Below, one piece after another: positions 34,701 to 47,700 of a stretch of 64,000 nt of DNA. The stretch comes from Hymenolepis diminuta (lineage: Eukaryota; Platyhelminthes; Cestoda; Cyclophyllidea; Hymenolepididae). Under the pieces are notes generated by a model, which saw only the letters and a program-made list of their open reading frames with translations, made no database searches and had not been told where the DNA came from. The stretch spans positions 460,258 through 524,257 of the forward strand of contig CAADRB010000021.1 in assembly GCA_900708905.1 (NCBI GenBank), given 5' to 3'. The position numbers and the translations under genes are program-made. Every line of letters starts with the position of its first letter. Position 1 is the first letter of the stretch.

Positions 34701-37700
34701 TCTGTGCTGCAAATTTGCCTTATTAATTAACCTCCGCTTTTCTGGTCAGGGTGTTTTTGTCTCGGGCGTGCGGTGTTGTGGTGTGATGTGGCTGGTGTGT
34801 AGGAGGGGGACACGTAGAAAGAAGGATGGGTTTGAGAGAGGGAGAGAGAATCAGACATGACGTCCAAAATGATGCCGCTCCTCTGACTCTGCTCACGCAC
34901 ATGGGCGACGCGTACGGTTAGCTATCTACTCCCTCCTCCCACCCCTCTTTCCCATCACTCTCTTCAGCTCTCCTCCCTCACGCACATGCATGTGACGTCG
35001 AATTGTGCGTGTCGGCAACACAGCGGCAGAAGCAGCAATGGCATAAACGTCGGCGTTCCCCCCTCCCCTCCCCCTAGCTTTCCCAACCCCCCATTTTCAT
35101 CCCCATCTATGTGTGTTTGTCTACCCGCAGCCGCGTAACGCAGTGGCGGCATCAGGCTATCACACCGCACCACCACACACGTTCGCACATACGTGCGCGT
35201 GCAGTCGCAGCTCCTATTAGATTTCTGTGTAGTGTAGTGTGTAGTGGATACTACACAAATAAACCCTTGATTAAACCTTATTAATCCTCTTTTAAGTTTA
35301 ACTATATGCAGACAAGTACAACCAGGTTCTAGCAGAGTCCTCTAGTATCAGCGATCAATGGCACGACCCCACTTTCCAGAATGTTTTGGCGCGTGTGAAC
35401 TCCCTTCGGTTAGCCTTGGTGGCGTTGTACACTCCACAAGTACTACTAGAATCCCGCTTGCACATACGCACACTAAATAGTAAAACCTCGGATCCCCTGT
35501 TGTTTTTATGCATAGAATTTGATCTTCTGGAACTGCGCTGATTTTGTCTGTTCTATGCCTAAGTGTGTGTGTGACCCAGATTCAGCTTACAACTTCAGCA
35601 CACAGTTGCTTAACTAGCAGGCTTAAACATATCAAATCAAACCAGGGTTGTTTATCCCCTCGATAAAAGTTTTGTTGTTACAATTTAGACAACAAGAACA
35701 CATATTCAAACGCGGTCTAAGTGAAAATCAATCGTGTTTTTTTATTTATAATTGGTAGTAAATTTAAGATATCAGCAACCGGCATAACTAGAGATGGGTT
35801 TTCTCTCTCTCTCTCTAAATGCAAAACTTACCTTGTGCCATTAGTGTGTGCTGATGAAGTTAAGGTTCACAGATTTAGGTTCATCTGCATACAAACATTA
35901 AACTAGCTAGTTTGCAAGGCCAAGAGAAATTGCTGCATAAGAAAGCTCTGTTGTAAAATGCCCTAATACATAGACGCCTGCAATTTAGTGGCGGGATATT
36001 AGACTCCTCTATTAGGCAAAATTGTCGTCCCTAGACAATTGGGTAGAGATAGGAGGGGATGGATTCGTCGACCTAAAACTATCTCCCTGTCGTGCGTTAT
36101 CCTCCATGCTTACTTTTTAAGTAAACGTGGCCGGATGCAAACGCTATTTTTGATATTGGGCTGGACTAAAATCTATCTTACTCTCGCTCTTTCACATATA
36201 TATTTAGGTAGATACTACATACGTACACGGAAACACAAGTGGGCTTTCCCGTACGGAAAACTACTGATGTCTCTCTTGCTGCTACTACTGCATGAGAGAG
36301 AGAGAGAGAGATGGTGTAGAAAGGGAAGGAGGGGGTTAAGAAAAAAAGGGAATTGGTTAAAGGAGGAGGCAGGGGTAGGCTGTCTTGCATAACTTATGTA
36401 CACACGCGTTAGCCCTTTTATGCATACAACTGTCTCTAGCGCCAGCAACTCCAACTACTACTGTATACATTCAGTCTCTCCTGTCCAAAATGTTGTTTGA
36501 GTGAAGAGGCAAGTAGCTATCTAGTAACTATCCGGCCCTTTCAGCATCCAGTTTAGGGGAAATATTGGGTGTGGAGTAGCTAAGTAGAAATGGGCGGATT
36601 TTAGAAGTTTTTATCCTGTCTCTCTCCCTCTAGCACTCAACCACCTAGTAAATGACAGCGGTTAGTCCCCACCTCTATCACAAATATAATCATCAGATTT
36701 GTTGACTACGATGAGTGCGTATGAAGCCTTGTTTGTAATTGTGTGTGCTCACATTGTACTCATTTACTGAGTCAGGTAATACCTTTCTGAGAGAAAGAGA
36801 GAGATAAAGCAAGTTGTACTTTGACTTTGTGATGCCCTTGACCTCAAAGCCTCCTGGGTAAACATGTTGGATGTGAGTGGGCGAGGTCATCTGTCATCCC
36901 TCAGAGAACGAGAGCGGCTATCTTAACCTCAACTTTTCTCGAATTTTCTTTTCGCTTTCTCTCCGTCTATTTCTCTTCTCTAATTCAATTACGCAGTTTC
37001 CTGAGGTAGAGAGAGAGAACGCAAATGGAATTTCTAATTTTCTCCCTTGTGCGTGGATCAGTCCCCTCTTATTGAAGGCACACACTACGCGCTAAATCCC
37101 ATGTTAACTCCCTTTTTCTTTCTCGACTCACAAAACAAACGAGTCAGACTTCATATAGTACTGTTTTTCGCCACAGTTTGGTATGTTGCCAATAGTTACC
37201 CCTATTGGTTTTTTGTGGTCTCTCCAACACAGTTTTTGAAACTTATCTATCTGTGTGTAAGAAACGGAAAAAAAGGAACAGATGTAGGAGTTGGTGGTAT
37301 GTGCTGCTGCTGCTGATCGGAAACGCGGGATGCGTTTGATTTTTCCGTCCTATACACAGCGATGGCGTAGAGGTGATTCAGCATAACCTGAACTGGGCCG
37401 GTCAACCAACACGACCGGTACTGTTAATGTTTGTGCACATCGACAAAACACAAATTCTTGCCAGTCTACTTATAAAACTACTTAATAGAGCGAAATTCGA
37501 ATTTTTAGGTAGTGTTTCGTAATTCTAATCCACCTTACAGTGGCGTAAATCGTGCTGATTTATGGTCTATGGGATTGAGTAAAACAAATACACATAAACC
37601 CGTGGCACATTACGTCTACTAAGCTGTAAAGCACTACTACTATTACTACCAGTGTGAGGGAAGGATTATTATGGATATGGTAGTAATGTTAACAGTGGCA

Positions 37701-38676
37701 ATAGTAAGGTAATAACTCCCTTTTACTCTGCAGTCTTAATGAAAAAGGAATGCTGATTTACTGTCACAAACCGGATCGTCACAAACAAACAAATACACGT
37801 GCATAAATACATATATATATTCACATAGTGTTATTCCGTTTTATGCTAATCGTAACTACCAGAAAAGCGCAATTACCCTACCCTGGGGAGAAATCTAGTT
37901 GTAATGTGTACGCCTCTTCTAATGTCCCAAGCATAATTAGATTACTTCTCTGTCTCACTTACTTTGTGTTATTAAGTCTGCCCAGATCCCTATCTTCGCT
38001 TCTGTCTTATTAGCTTTCGCAAGTCCTAGTATCGATTTTTCCCTTAAGTTATTACGGCCCACATCCCTGAAACGGTAGATACACATTCAGTCTACATCTA
38101 GCAATCGTTAACATATGGAGTGCTGTTATTGTGATATTAAATCTTTGAGGGATCCATCGCACAGTAATCAGTGTTTAGTAGGAAGTTTTAATAATTACCC
38201 CCTTGTTATCAATTGAACTAAACCATTTCTCATGAAGTTTCCTCATCTTCCTACGTCCAAGTGCAAGTTTTATCGATTTTTTTTTCGCCTGTGATTATAA
38301 CTCACCGCCTAAAGTTCCAGTTTGGCTTTACTCGCACGATGCTTACTTTACAGCTTTGGTAATCGATTATTCTCCAGATTTTCCCTTTTTCGATGGACGT
38401 TAAACCTACCACATTATTTGGGCAATCGATATTTTGCAGGAGATTTCAACTGTCATCATCACAGAAACTAATAGATTCACTAATCCTTGCGTAATTTTCA
38501 ATCATTGGTTCATGCGCTTGTTTATGATTTATCGCGATGTTTTAGCAATCGGTTGTTTTGCCGCAGGGGATTTTTAGATGGCCTGGATTTCTACTACTCA
38601 AGTAGTAGTAAAGCAATCCTACCTCCTATTCGAATTTTCTAACCCAACATGGTTTCTATTCGTTTTTCTGGAGGCT

Positions 38677-38716
<40 letters not shown>

Positions 38717-41700
38717 CACGCTTTGGTGCGGAGGTATAATCAAGCGGCATGCAAGCAGCAGCAGAAGGGTAGAGATCGAGTTGTGTTTTTGATCATGGAC
38801 ACATAGAGGGGGGGGCTGGGTGTTCTGCATGGCCTTTAACATCGAAAAGGAGGAGGAAAGAAGAACCAGAAATAGGGCAAAGGGGTGGGTTGGGACGATG
38901 GGCTCTTGAAGTGCCCTCTTTAGCGGGCACACTCCTCTTTGGTGGTCATACATTGCCTTTTGCGTGAAATCTCCCCATATTCCCGTTTCCACGAAATTTT
39001 CTGATAAGATCAACTGTCCGTTAAATTGAGAAAGGAAGAAGTGGAAAGTGCTATCCTCATATATAATTAAATATTCTTCGCTGTTTTTCCATACCTTTAA
39101 TTCTTAAAGACGAGTGTCTGTAAAGGGGGAGGAAGGGGGAGTGCGATATAGCTTTTGGCTCGGGGTTTTTCCTGCACATGATCCTGAATATCCCTTCGCG
39201 CTTTTTCACACATCTACACAAATGCACACGCACACACACACGCACATACACACTAAACCAACATTGAGAGTCCTAAATGGACCACAACATGGACGTCGCC
39301 CATGGTGACTGATTCAACCAGTGACGCCCCATTCTAACCCAAGCAAGAAGAAAAAACATGCTTTCTTGTAGCTAAAATCCCTTCTCTCTCGTGCTATGTT
39401 AACATCTCTAATCTCTCAAAACTCTCATGAGAACAAGTTATTCATCCTATCACGTGATGATAAGCTCAGTCAATTTGGGAAGCACTTTCTTTTAAGTGGT
39501 TTTGGGAGGGGGTGACATTTTCAATTTCCTCGCACTGGATGAGTCATAATAATAACGCGTGGTATTATTTGACTCGGGTTTTTCAGTTCGGTATCGGTTC
39601 GTTTTTAGTGTGCCGCTTAAGAACACCCGCACGTAAGTAGGGGGTTTGTATTGCCATGTCTTTGTTATGAGCGTATGTGCAGCGAACATGTACTTGTTTA
39701 TGCACTTGAACAGAGGCAGTGTCAAAACAGGGCGTATGGAAGGATTGAGTAGTGGAATCTTTGTGTGATGAAGCGGCATTTTACCGCTTGTGAGAGAGAG
39801 AGGTTAAAACTTTGATGGGTTGGCGGTGGCTGTTCTTCTCCATAGTACAATTGTCTGTGGGTTAGAGACTCGACACGTCTTCTTGTGCGCACACCACAAT
39901 TGCAAGATAAGGAAGAAATATGAGACTGGGGCTGTGTGCTAAATGTTGTATCTTTGACCTACTTTAAAGAAAAACCGGAATTACGACGGATTGTGGGTTT
40001 TAGTGGTCTCACATATATCTCATCGAAGGTGAGTTCTCATTATACTCGTCACCCTAGCTTATTAAAGATTTTGATACCACTCGCTATAAACTGAGATAGA
40101 GATTTGACGATATCTAATTTAGATAGGAAAAAAAGCGCTAGAGATCGGTGAATCTGTGTTAATAGACCAATAAGCGAGAGTGAAGGGGACACTCACTTGC
40201 ATTCGCGGATGTAAATCAATAGGCGATTTCAGAGGAGCTCTCGGCTTGACGATCAAACGGGGAGTCAGCTGAGTCTTGTCACGGGTTACAAGTCCAAAAG
40301 GGAAGGAAATAATGTGGAAATTAACAAAAAGATCTGGTTATTTCCTATAAATTACTGAATTTGCAGATGATCGGTGAATGTTGAAAATACACCCTCCTTT
40401 ATTATGTTTCCTAAGACTATCTCCCGTTAGTTCAGCTGACCTACCTCCTCTTTTTCTACTAATTTTAACACTCATAAAATTTTGTCTAATTTTCATCTTC
40501 ATATATTTGATTAACGTTATTTTCGAATAAGTCTTGGGAAGTTAGATTGAAAAAGCTAATTGAGATCTTGTTTGGCAGGTTGATCGTCTACAGCATGCAT
40601 ATAATGGTACTAATTAGTTGAAAGGATGTATTGAGTCCAAGTTCATATGGTCGAGATTTGATTTTCCTCATTAATCTGAGTTCGAACTCAAGTAGCGTAA
40701 TTTTGTAACACTGGTAAAGTTAACAGATCATATTTTTAAGTCGTTGAGTCGAGTTTTCTTGAAGCTCATTTGGTGACGTCTTGAGAAATGTTTAACTATT
40801 ATTACCATTCTAAGAGTGTAATGTCTGATAACGTTTCGTTTTGGAACTAATCTTGAAATGTGCAGGCTTTAGGGAAATTATTCAATATTCTTTGGTACGT
40901 CTTATATATAGAGATGTTTTTTAAAATTAAACTGAGACTGAAATAGTATTTAATGGACATAAGTTAATCTTTAGAAATCCAATCGACAAATTGATACTCA
41001 TAAGTTAACAGGTCTTGGTCTCTAGAATGGCATCGGACAGTTGCATTAAATACCTAAGATTTCGCTACTTTTATTTACATTCTTAACTGTATTTTTTCTT
41101 CTATTGATCTAGGTGAAATGAAATCCGACGCGTTCTTGCAATTTCGATCGAACAGCTTCAAGGATCGGTCGCCTCAATCACGAGGAGGAAATATGGAGCC
41201 GAGCGACAACCATGTAAGTATTCCTCTCTTTTCTCTTGTTTGTGATTTTATGTGTTCGCTCTTATCTTCGCAACAACCACCAGCACAGCACATGGAGTTG
41301 ATGGCTGTGTTGTGTTTCGGCGCCGTTGAATCTACGCACTTATCTCTTCCCTCTCTCATTCACCCTGTGATCGCATTTGTGTTGTGTTCTGTTGCTTCGT
41401 GTGTAATTTTAGAGTTATTTGGATCGGATCGGGTTAGAGATTTAGTCCCATGCCTTATTTCTTTCCTTATCCGTGTTCGAATATAGAGACCGTAGATCCC
41501 ATCGTATTACCTTAAAAATGTAGTTAATTAATTATTTGAGAATATGCAGAGATATCAAAGTCAGATCTTTATAGAATACGTCAGTGGAATATGAAGTTCT
41601 GTTTTTGTTGAATTTAAGTTCGTTATCTGCTCGAATTCTTTGAGTTATAGTTATAGTTTGATGTGCCATTTCCCTTCAATTGTTCATTCAATTCTGGGTT

Positions 41701-44700
41701 GATTTGAAATGGAAGAATCGCAGAAGAATTTAGAAATCGAAGGTTTCACTATAACATCTCTTCTTTAAGGTCTTTACCAAAGGTACTATGAGTTGTTTAA
41801 TTAGAATTGGAGTTCATTTTGTCATAAAGTTCGCATATTTTGTTAAAATTAAATGAATTGGAAAAGTTTATGCATATTTAAGATAAGAGAAATTGTGGAA
41901 TTACAGTTAGGCTCTCTCCTTACTAGTCCCTAGCGTACTTTTTTTCTAAATAATAATCAGTAATGCTTCTATTTGTGCTTTCTCTTATCCGGAGGGATTA
42001 TTTGGGATTTTATTACACTGAAGGTCAGGTTAAAACTCGAATAGAAAATAATACATTAGAATAAGGGATCATTCGAGTATGCATTGCCTTAAACGTGCAT
42101 TTTGTCATTTACTAACATCCAACGTATGAATGGGATGGCAACGATCCATTAGTTTCTTTCCTCATTTAACTTCCCTTTGTCCTGCCACCTATTTCAGTCA
42201 TTGCGCAACAATTAATGTTTGTTTATACTTGTCTAAAGTGCGTAATTATGATGTAACGTATTCGGTATACATATGCATTAGTCGCAGTAAGATCTCATCA
42301 CTCTTATCTGTCCCTTATCATGGGGTACATTTAGATGTAATAATAGTTAGTTATGAGCGGTATAAAGTGAATACGCATACTGCCTCTCTCTACCTCTTCC
42401 TTGCCAGCAGACTGAATAGGCGGTCATTAATCATTCCTGACTTGGGGGTTGGGTTGACCGAGGCTCCAAGTCAGAATGCGATGTAACAGCCGCCACAGTA
42501 GTAGTAGCATAAGTGGTCGTATCGTAGTAGTGGTAGCACAGTGGCAGGAGAAGGACTGTATGTCCAGTCCCTCTTTTTCTATTTCCCTCTCCTCTTTCTA
42601 CCAGTCATATGACAACAACGTCCGACTACTACTTTCCCAACTGTGTCAGGAAGAAGTTCCGACATCATGATGAATTATATCCTCGTGAATGCGAGAGAGA
42701 AAGAAGTAAGAGAAAGAATGAGATGAGAATGCAACGTGTAGATATAAAAAAGGAAAGATGTAGCTCTCGTGTCGCAAACGCCGCGGTGTTTCTAGTGGTA
42801 CATAGGACACTTCAGAGAGGGAGAGGAAGAGAGAATGGGTGTATGCATGCATGTATGTGGGTTCCCGATACTTTTGATGTGATAATTTAGGGGGTTGGTT
42901 GTGCGGCAGTCCGACAGAATTACAAAGGAAGTGGAGAAGGAGGAACGAAGAGGAAGAAAAGGGTGGAATTCCACAGCAGCATTTAGAAAAAATCCCCGCA
43001 ACGCAGATCCTGAATCGTTTTTATGCTTCTTCTCTTCCTTTTCTCTCCCTCTTCCCCGTCGGGTCTGTTTTGAGAAAAATTAAGGGAGGGATTAAGTTGG
43101 AGCTTTACTCTATCAAATTCATGACTTGCACACTAAACTTTCAGGCCTTTTGATTATAGAAAGTGTCCAGTCTCAAAGCTTTTGTAAATCGACTAGACAC
43201 TGTTTAGGTCTAGGAAGAATTTGTGCTTAAGAACATTTTCAATGAGACCGATTTTATTGTGAACAGTTAATCTTGGTTGAAGAGGCTTAATCAAGACTAT
43301 TCCAAATTTCTGATTTTCAGAGACATTTGGACAAGAATATAACAGAAAAATGGAAGATGGAATTATTAAAATTGCAGCTTATTGAATATCTGAGTACATC
43401 GTCAATGCGTACCCTTAGGGTTCTTTTGAAAAAAAAGAGGGGGAAAGTTTAGGATTTCTCTTGTTAATTATTCAGCTTAAATAGGAGAATAAACGCGGAC
43501 TTTTTCCTATTATTTCTGCGGTATTTGTTAAAGTTATCCATCATCTTCCCCCAAAAATGAAAGTGCTCCGCTTTGAGATAATCTCGAAGACAAATTTGCG
43601 TGCTTGTGTATGAAGTTAGAGGTCACGAGTTCAAAGTCCATCAGTGCACACCTTCAGTGAGCAGGATGGCCAATCGTGCATTGGTTAACCTGTGTCTGCC
43701 AAGTCAGATTTCACGAGATTAGCATTCCTCGGTGCTTATACAGTGATATGAATGACCAACCTCATTAATTAATTCTGGTCAACATGCAGGTGGTAGAATG
43801 CGAGTTTCTCATAAGAGAGGTTCCAAGATACCCTCCCTCTATCCAAGCTAAGTGTTTTGATCACTTTTCATAATGGGTATGAGAGTTATTAGGTCTTAAC
43901 GTTTCAGGACTGGAGTTGTCATTCTGATAGATGAAGTTTTAAGCACTCTTGTCTTTTGTTTAACCTTGGCTCCTAGTGCTTAGATAGCTAAGATCTATAA
44001 ATTAAATAGACCTAGGTAGTGCCTTTGATTGTTTTTGCTAAATTCCCCCTCCCCCCCCTCTCCCTCCTCCTCGATTAAGTCGATCATATTTATTAGATTT
44101 ACTACAGTTGTCTACGCAGAAATAGGCATATGTGGTTGTGTGATCTATGAGTATGAGTGTGATTGAGAGCCGGTATTTTTCTGCTAGGGCACGCAGTAGT
44201 ACTCTCCTATTACCACCACCAATACTGCTCAATCGTCACATGAGTTTTTTTGTTGTTGTGATCTCTTGAGCAAAAGAGATGATGTGTGCTTACAAGTTTA
44301 TGTGCGCCTATGAGCTCTGCTCTTTTCGTGTATGTGAGAATGTGATTGCGGCTTCCTTGAGTGCGTGTGAAGTTGGGTGGGGACACATGAAGGAGAGGAA
44401 GTTGCGTGGGATAGCGCTTCAAGGTTACTTCTTGGCTGCTACTACTGCTTCCAACAACTTTGTCTTGTTTGGACCTTCTAGGAGAGTGATTTCACGCCCT
44501 TTTGAAGAAGTATTATTGATAAATAATGTTATTGGGTTTTCTCCAATTAATTTGATGTCTGAGTGAACTCGTCGTAAGTGACTGCGAGGTAAGATTATAT
44601 CGGTTTTGAAGTGTTAACAGTTCTCTTCTCTTAACGATCGAGGTCTCGATATCGAATTTCTCTCTGGAGGGAGTCTTAGCTGAAGGTTTAGACTTCAATT

Positions 44701-47700
44701 TTCCTGGGAAATGGGAAGAATTAAAAAGGAATCCTCTATCTCATTTAGTCTTATTCCAAGTTGGTTTGAGGGTTATCGGTACATTAACAGTTGTACAGGT
44801 TTGTGATAACCAACTAAGAACTAACTAAATTGGAAGTTTTTAACCATATCCTGTTTAATACTAGAGTATTATCTTGAGGGTCTTACTCTCTCTGATTATT
44901 ACGTTTTCATCAGCTGTGAAATATTCGCAGTGGGGAAAAAAATCAAGAAGATTTACATTGTTTGACACGGTTGAGATGTTTTGAGTTCGTAACTTGTCGA
45001 CTTTGGCTTGTGGCGACTAGCGCAAATGACTGTCTAAATGAGAAGAACTTTTGTAGTCTCCCTTTTCCCAGAAGAGTTGTAAAAGTTGAGCGTGTGATCA
45101 GTAGGTCTATTTGGTTAGGATGAAAAGTTCTCGTAGATTAATTTTTAATTACCTATGACACTATATGAAAATTGTAAAGTCCGTTAGACCAAAGTAAATA
45201 TCTATTAAGTTTCGTATAAAATGCTAAAATTGGCCAAGGAGGTATCGGTTTCAAGTTTACCGAAGGGAGATGTTTTAGTCCTGGAATTTATTTTGAACTG
45301 GAGTTATAATTGATACTTTTTTTCTTGGCTTGGATATTTAGGGGTGATAATTTTGACTTAATCTCAGCTTGTGAATAGCATATTTTCACGAACGACGTCT
45401 TGTAGTCATTTACATTGGCATAATCAATAAGAATTTTTTTAGCACAAGAAACTCAGGTTCATAAGATTGCATGTTGATATCTATCCTATCTTTACTAACT
45501 GTGATTTGCTTAAAGGCGATAATCATTTCAGCATTTTCTTGTCCCATGGATCATGTTTCTACCTTTTCTTTAAAAAAGAATTGAAACCTTATTACCAAAA
45601 TTGGAAGACACCGCCTTTTCTGATTTGATAGAAATGGAGATGGCGATATCCTGATTCGAGGATATGAGAGTTGGGCTTTCATTAGCTAATCATTAAGGTT
45701 TAATTATCAGTACTTGAGAGAGAGAGAGATTTGGCGGTGATTTCGGACATTGTGTGCATGTGCAAATGAACTGAATCCGGATACGAGAAAGCTAGAAAGA
45801 GAATGTGTAAGAGGCTATTACCAGAAGCGCAGTTTAGCTAGTTAGTTCGGTTCGGTGCACTTTTCAAAGACCCGGTACAAGCTTTGCCAACTTACACACA
45901 CGCGCATACGCATACTACAACACACTTCAAAACAGTTGTTGTGGGAATCGCATATCATCTGACTTCCAAAAACTGCAGCCACAACTTGTCCTCATTCGAA
46001 ATCTTAATCAATCTCTCATTAACTGTATGATTCAGACATGACTAGAAGGAACCTTCTTGGCTTGCTTCGGTTTGTCGAACCCCAAATGTCAACGTCGACA
46101 TTGGCTTGCAACTTAATCGTCGTAGACGTACGCCCAACACATAAATCCAACCCGGAGATACGTACGCACTTCTGCGTGTACTGCGCGCGTCAGCAGTGTT
46201 CTGTCTTTGGGACATGTGCGGATGTGTGTGTGATGCACACAATGATTGCTCGTGTGTGTTTGCCACACTCTATGCAAGCGTGTCTCAGCTAAATGATACA
46301 ATCTCTCTCCCACTGATGCACACACGCGCACTTGTAAACACACGCACAGGCAACTGCTACCTCTCGCACGTCCGAGAACGGGGCTTGCCTGTTATCTGGG
46401 TCACACCAGGCAGGCAGGCAGGCTACTGTTATTTTTGCTGTTTCCCCGTTTTATACTGAAGGATGAATCGCTATGCTTTTCCAAAAATTTTATCTAGGTC
46501 ATCATTAATCTTTGAGACCTAATTATTTCTACCTCACAGTGGCGCTTGAAGTGTTTGACCCTGCTGCAACCTCAAGTTCCTCTAGGAAACATCGTGTGTC
46601 CTCAAGTAGTTTATTTTAATCAGTGAGATAAGGTAATTAAGTGGGTCTTGAATGAGCTCTGCTAGGGTTCAGTTCCCCCGATCAACGATGTCCGGAACCA
46701 TTCTATACTCTCCCTTTACACGCCTGGAGAGAGGGGGGAGGGCAGACACGCCTGTCATTTACCGGTTCCTACGCTTCCTTTTCATCGCCTGTTCCTCACC
46801 TCTCTCACTCTCTTGAATCCTCATTATGGTTCGTTCAGTAAACTTAGGTATGCAGAACTTTTGCGTTCTGCTTTTAGAACTGTCGTTTGCTGTTGCCAAC
46901 CTCCAGCCTTCACTTATTTACTCTTGCAATACTTTGAAATCATCATTCCTTGCTAGAGTAGGTATTAGGATTTCCGTCACCCTCAAGGGAAAAGCTTTTA
47001 GCGCCTAGGGATTGGAGTAGTGCTTGCTGGCTTGGTTACTTCTCTGGTGGTCTATGTGTATGAAATATTATTGGTTAATCTCCTAATGGGGGAGAGAGGA
47101 AAGCAAGTGTATAGACAGGTAACCGTATAGCTGACGGATTGAGTTGTGAGTTGGAATGGAGGAGGAAGGGGGAGGTAACAGAGAAAATGAAGTGACTAAT
47201 TTTCCACAGGCAAGTGTAGCAGAAATAGCAGGGAATACACAGTCAGTGTTGACTCAGCCAATGTTTACTCTCTCAGTCCCCTCACTTTATCCTTGGGGAA
47301 TACAGAAGGGATTCTTCTAACTATCCCCTGGCGAAATCCATTCCCTTTATTTAATTCTTCTCAAGAGGAGGGTCTTAAATGAAAAGCCGGATGAGTCAAC
47401 TTTGCCCCTTCCAAATGGCTTAGTTTGTTAGCTTTGTTGACTTTTAGATTTCTTCAATCAGAAATCGTTTGACTATTTAACAGGTCATGGTCACTTGTTT
47501 AGACCTCGCTATCTTTGCAGTCACATTTTTTTGAGGAATTCAAGCCTATTTCACTCAGTAAACTAAGTTTTATAAAGGCTTGGTGTGTTTTCTTTGTACG
47601 TCTGTATGTGAATATCGATTTCCATTTCCATGTTTGCTCATCGGTCACCTACCTTGTACTCTAGAAATTTCCTGGCCTAGTTGGTTAATATATTTGAATA

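Larger units (their letters stand above)
32868..41112 (+). other. zinc-finger gene intron 2 (8245 nt)
   Basis: No coding exon found. The first kilobase is AT-rich; from about 34 kb the sequence turns GC-richer, with purine and pyrimidine tracts, microsatellites and a CpG-dense patch at 34.75-35.25 kb. Many overlapping open frames here are low-complexity and appear on both strands, so none is called. Confidence 0.7.

Noticed and set aside
36178..36454. Overlapping frames around the (GA)9 repeat
   Set aside because: Composition of the microsatellite and purine tract explains them.
42476..43153. Cluster of 60-93 codon frames in intron 3
   Set aside because: Overlapping frames on both strands caused by GA-rich DNA; no splice phases that fit the flanking exons.
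43620..43760. Possible SINE with a tRNA-like box in AGTTCAAAGTCC
   Set aside because: The box does not match the consensus at its last positions and no second copy was found in the window.
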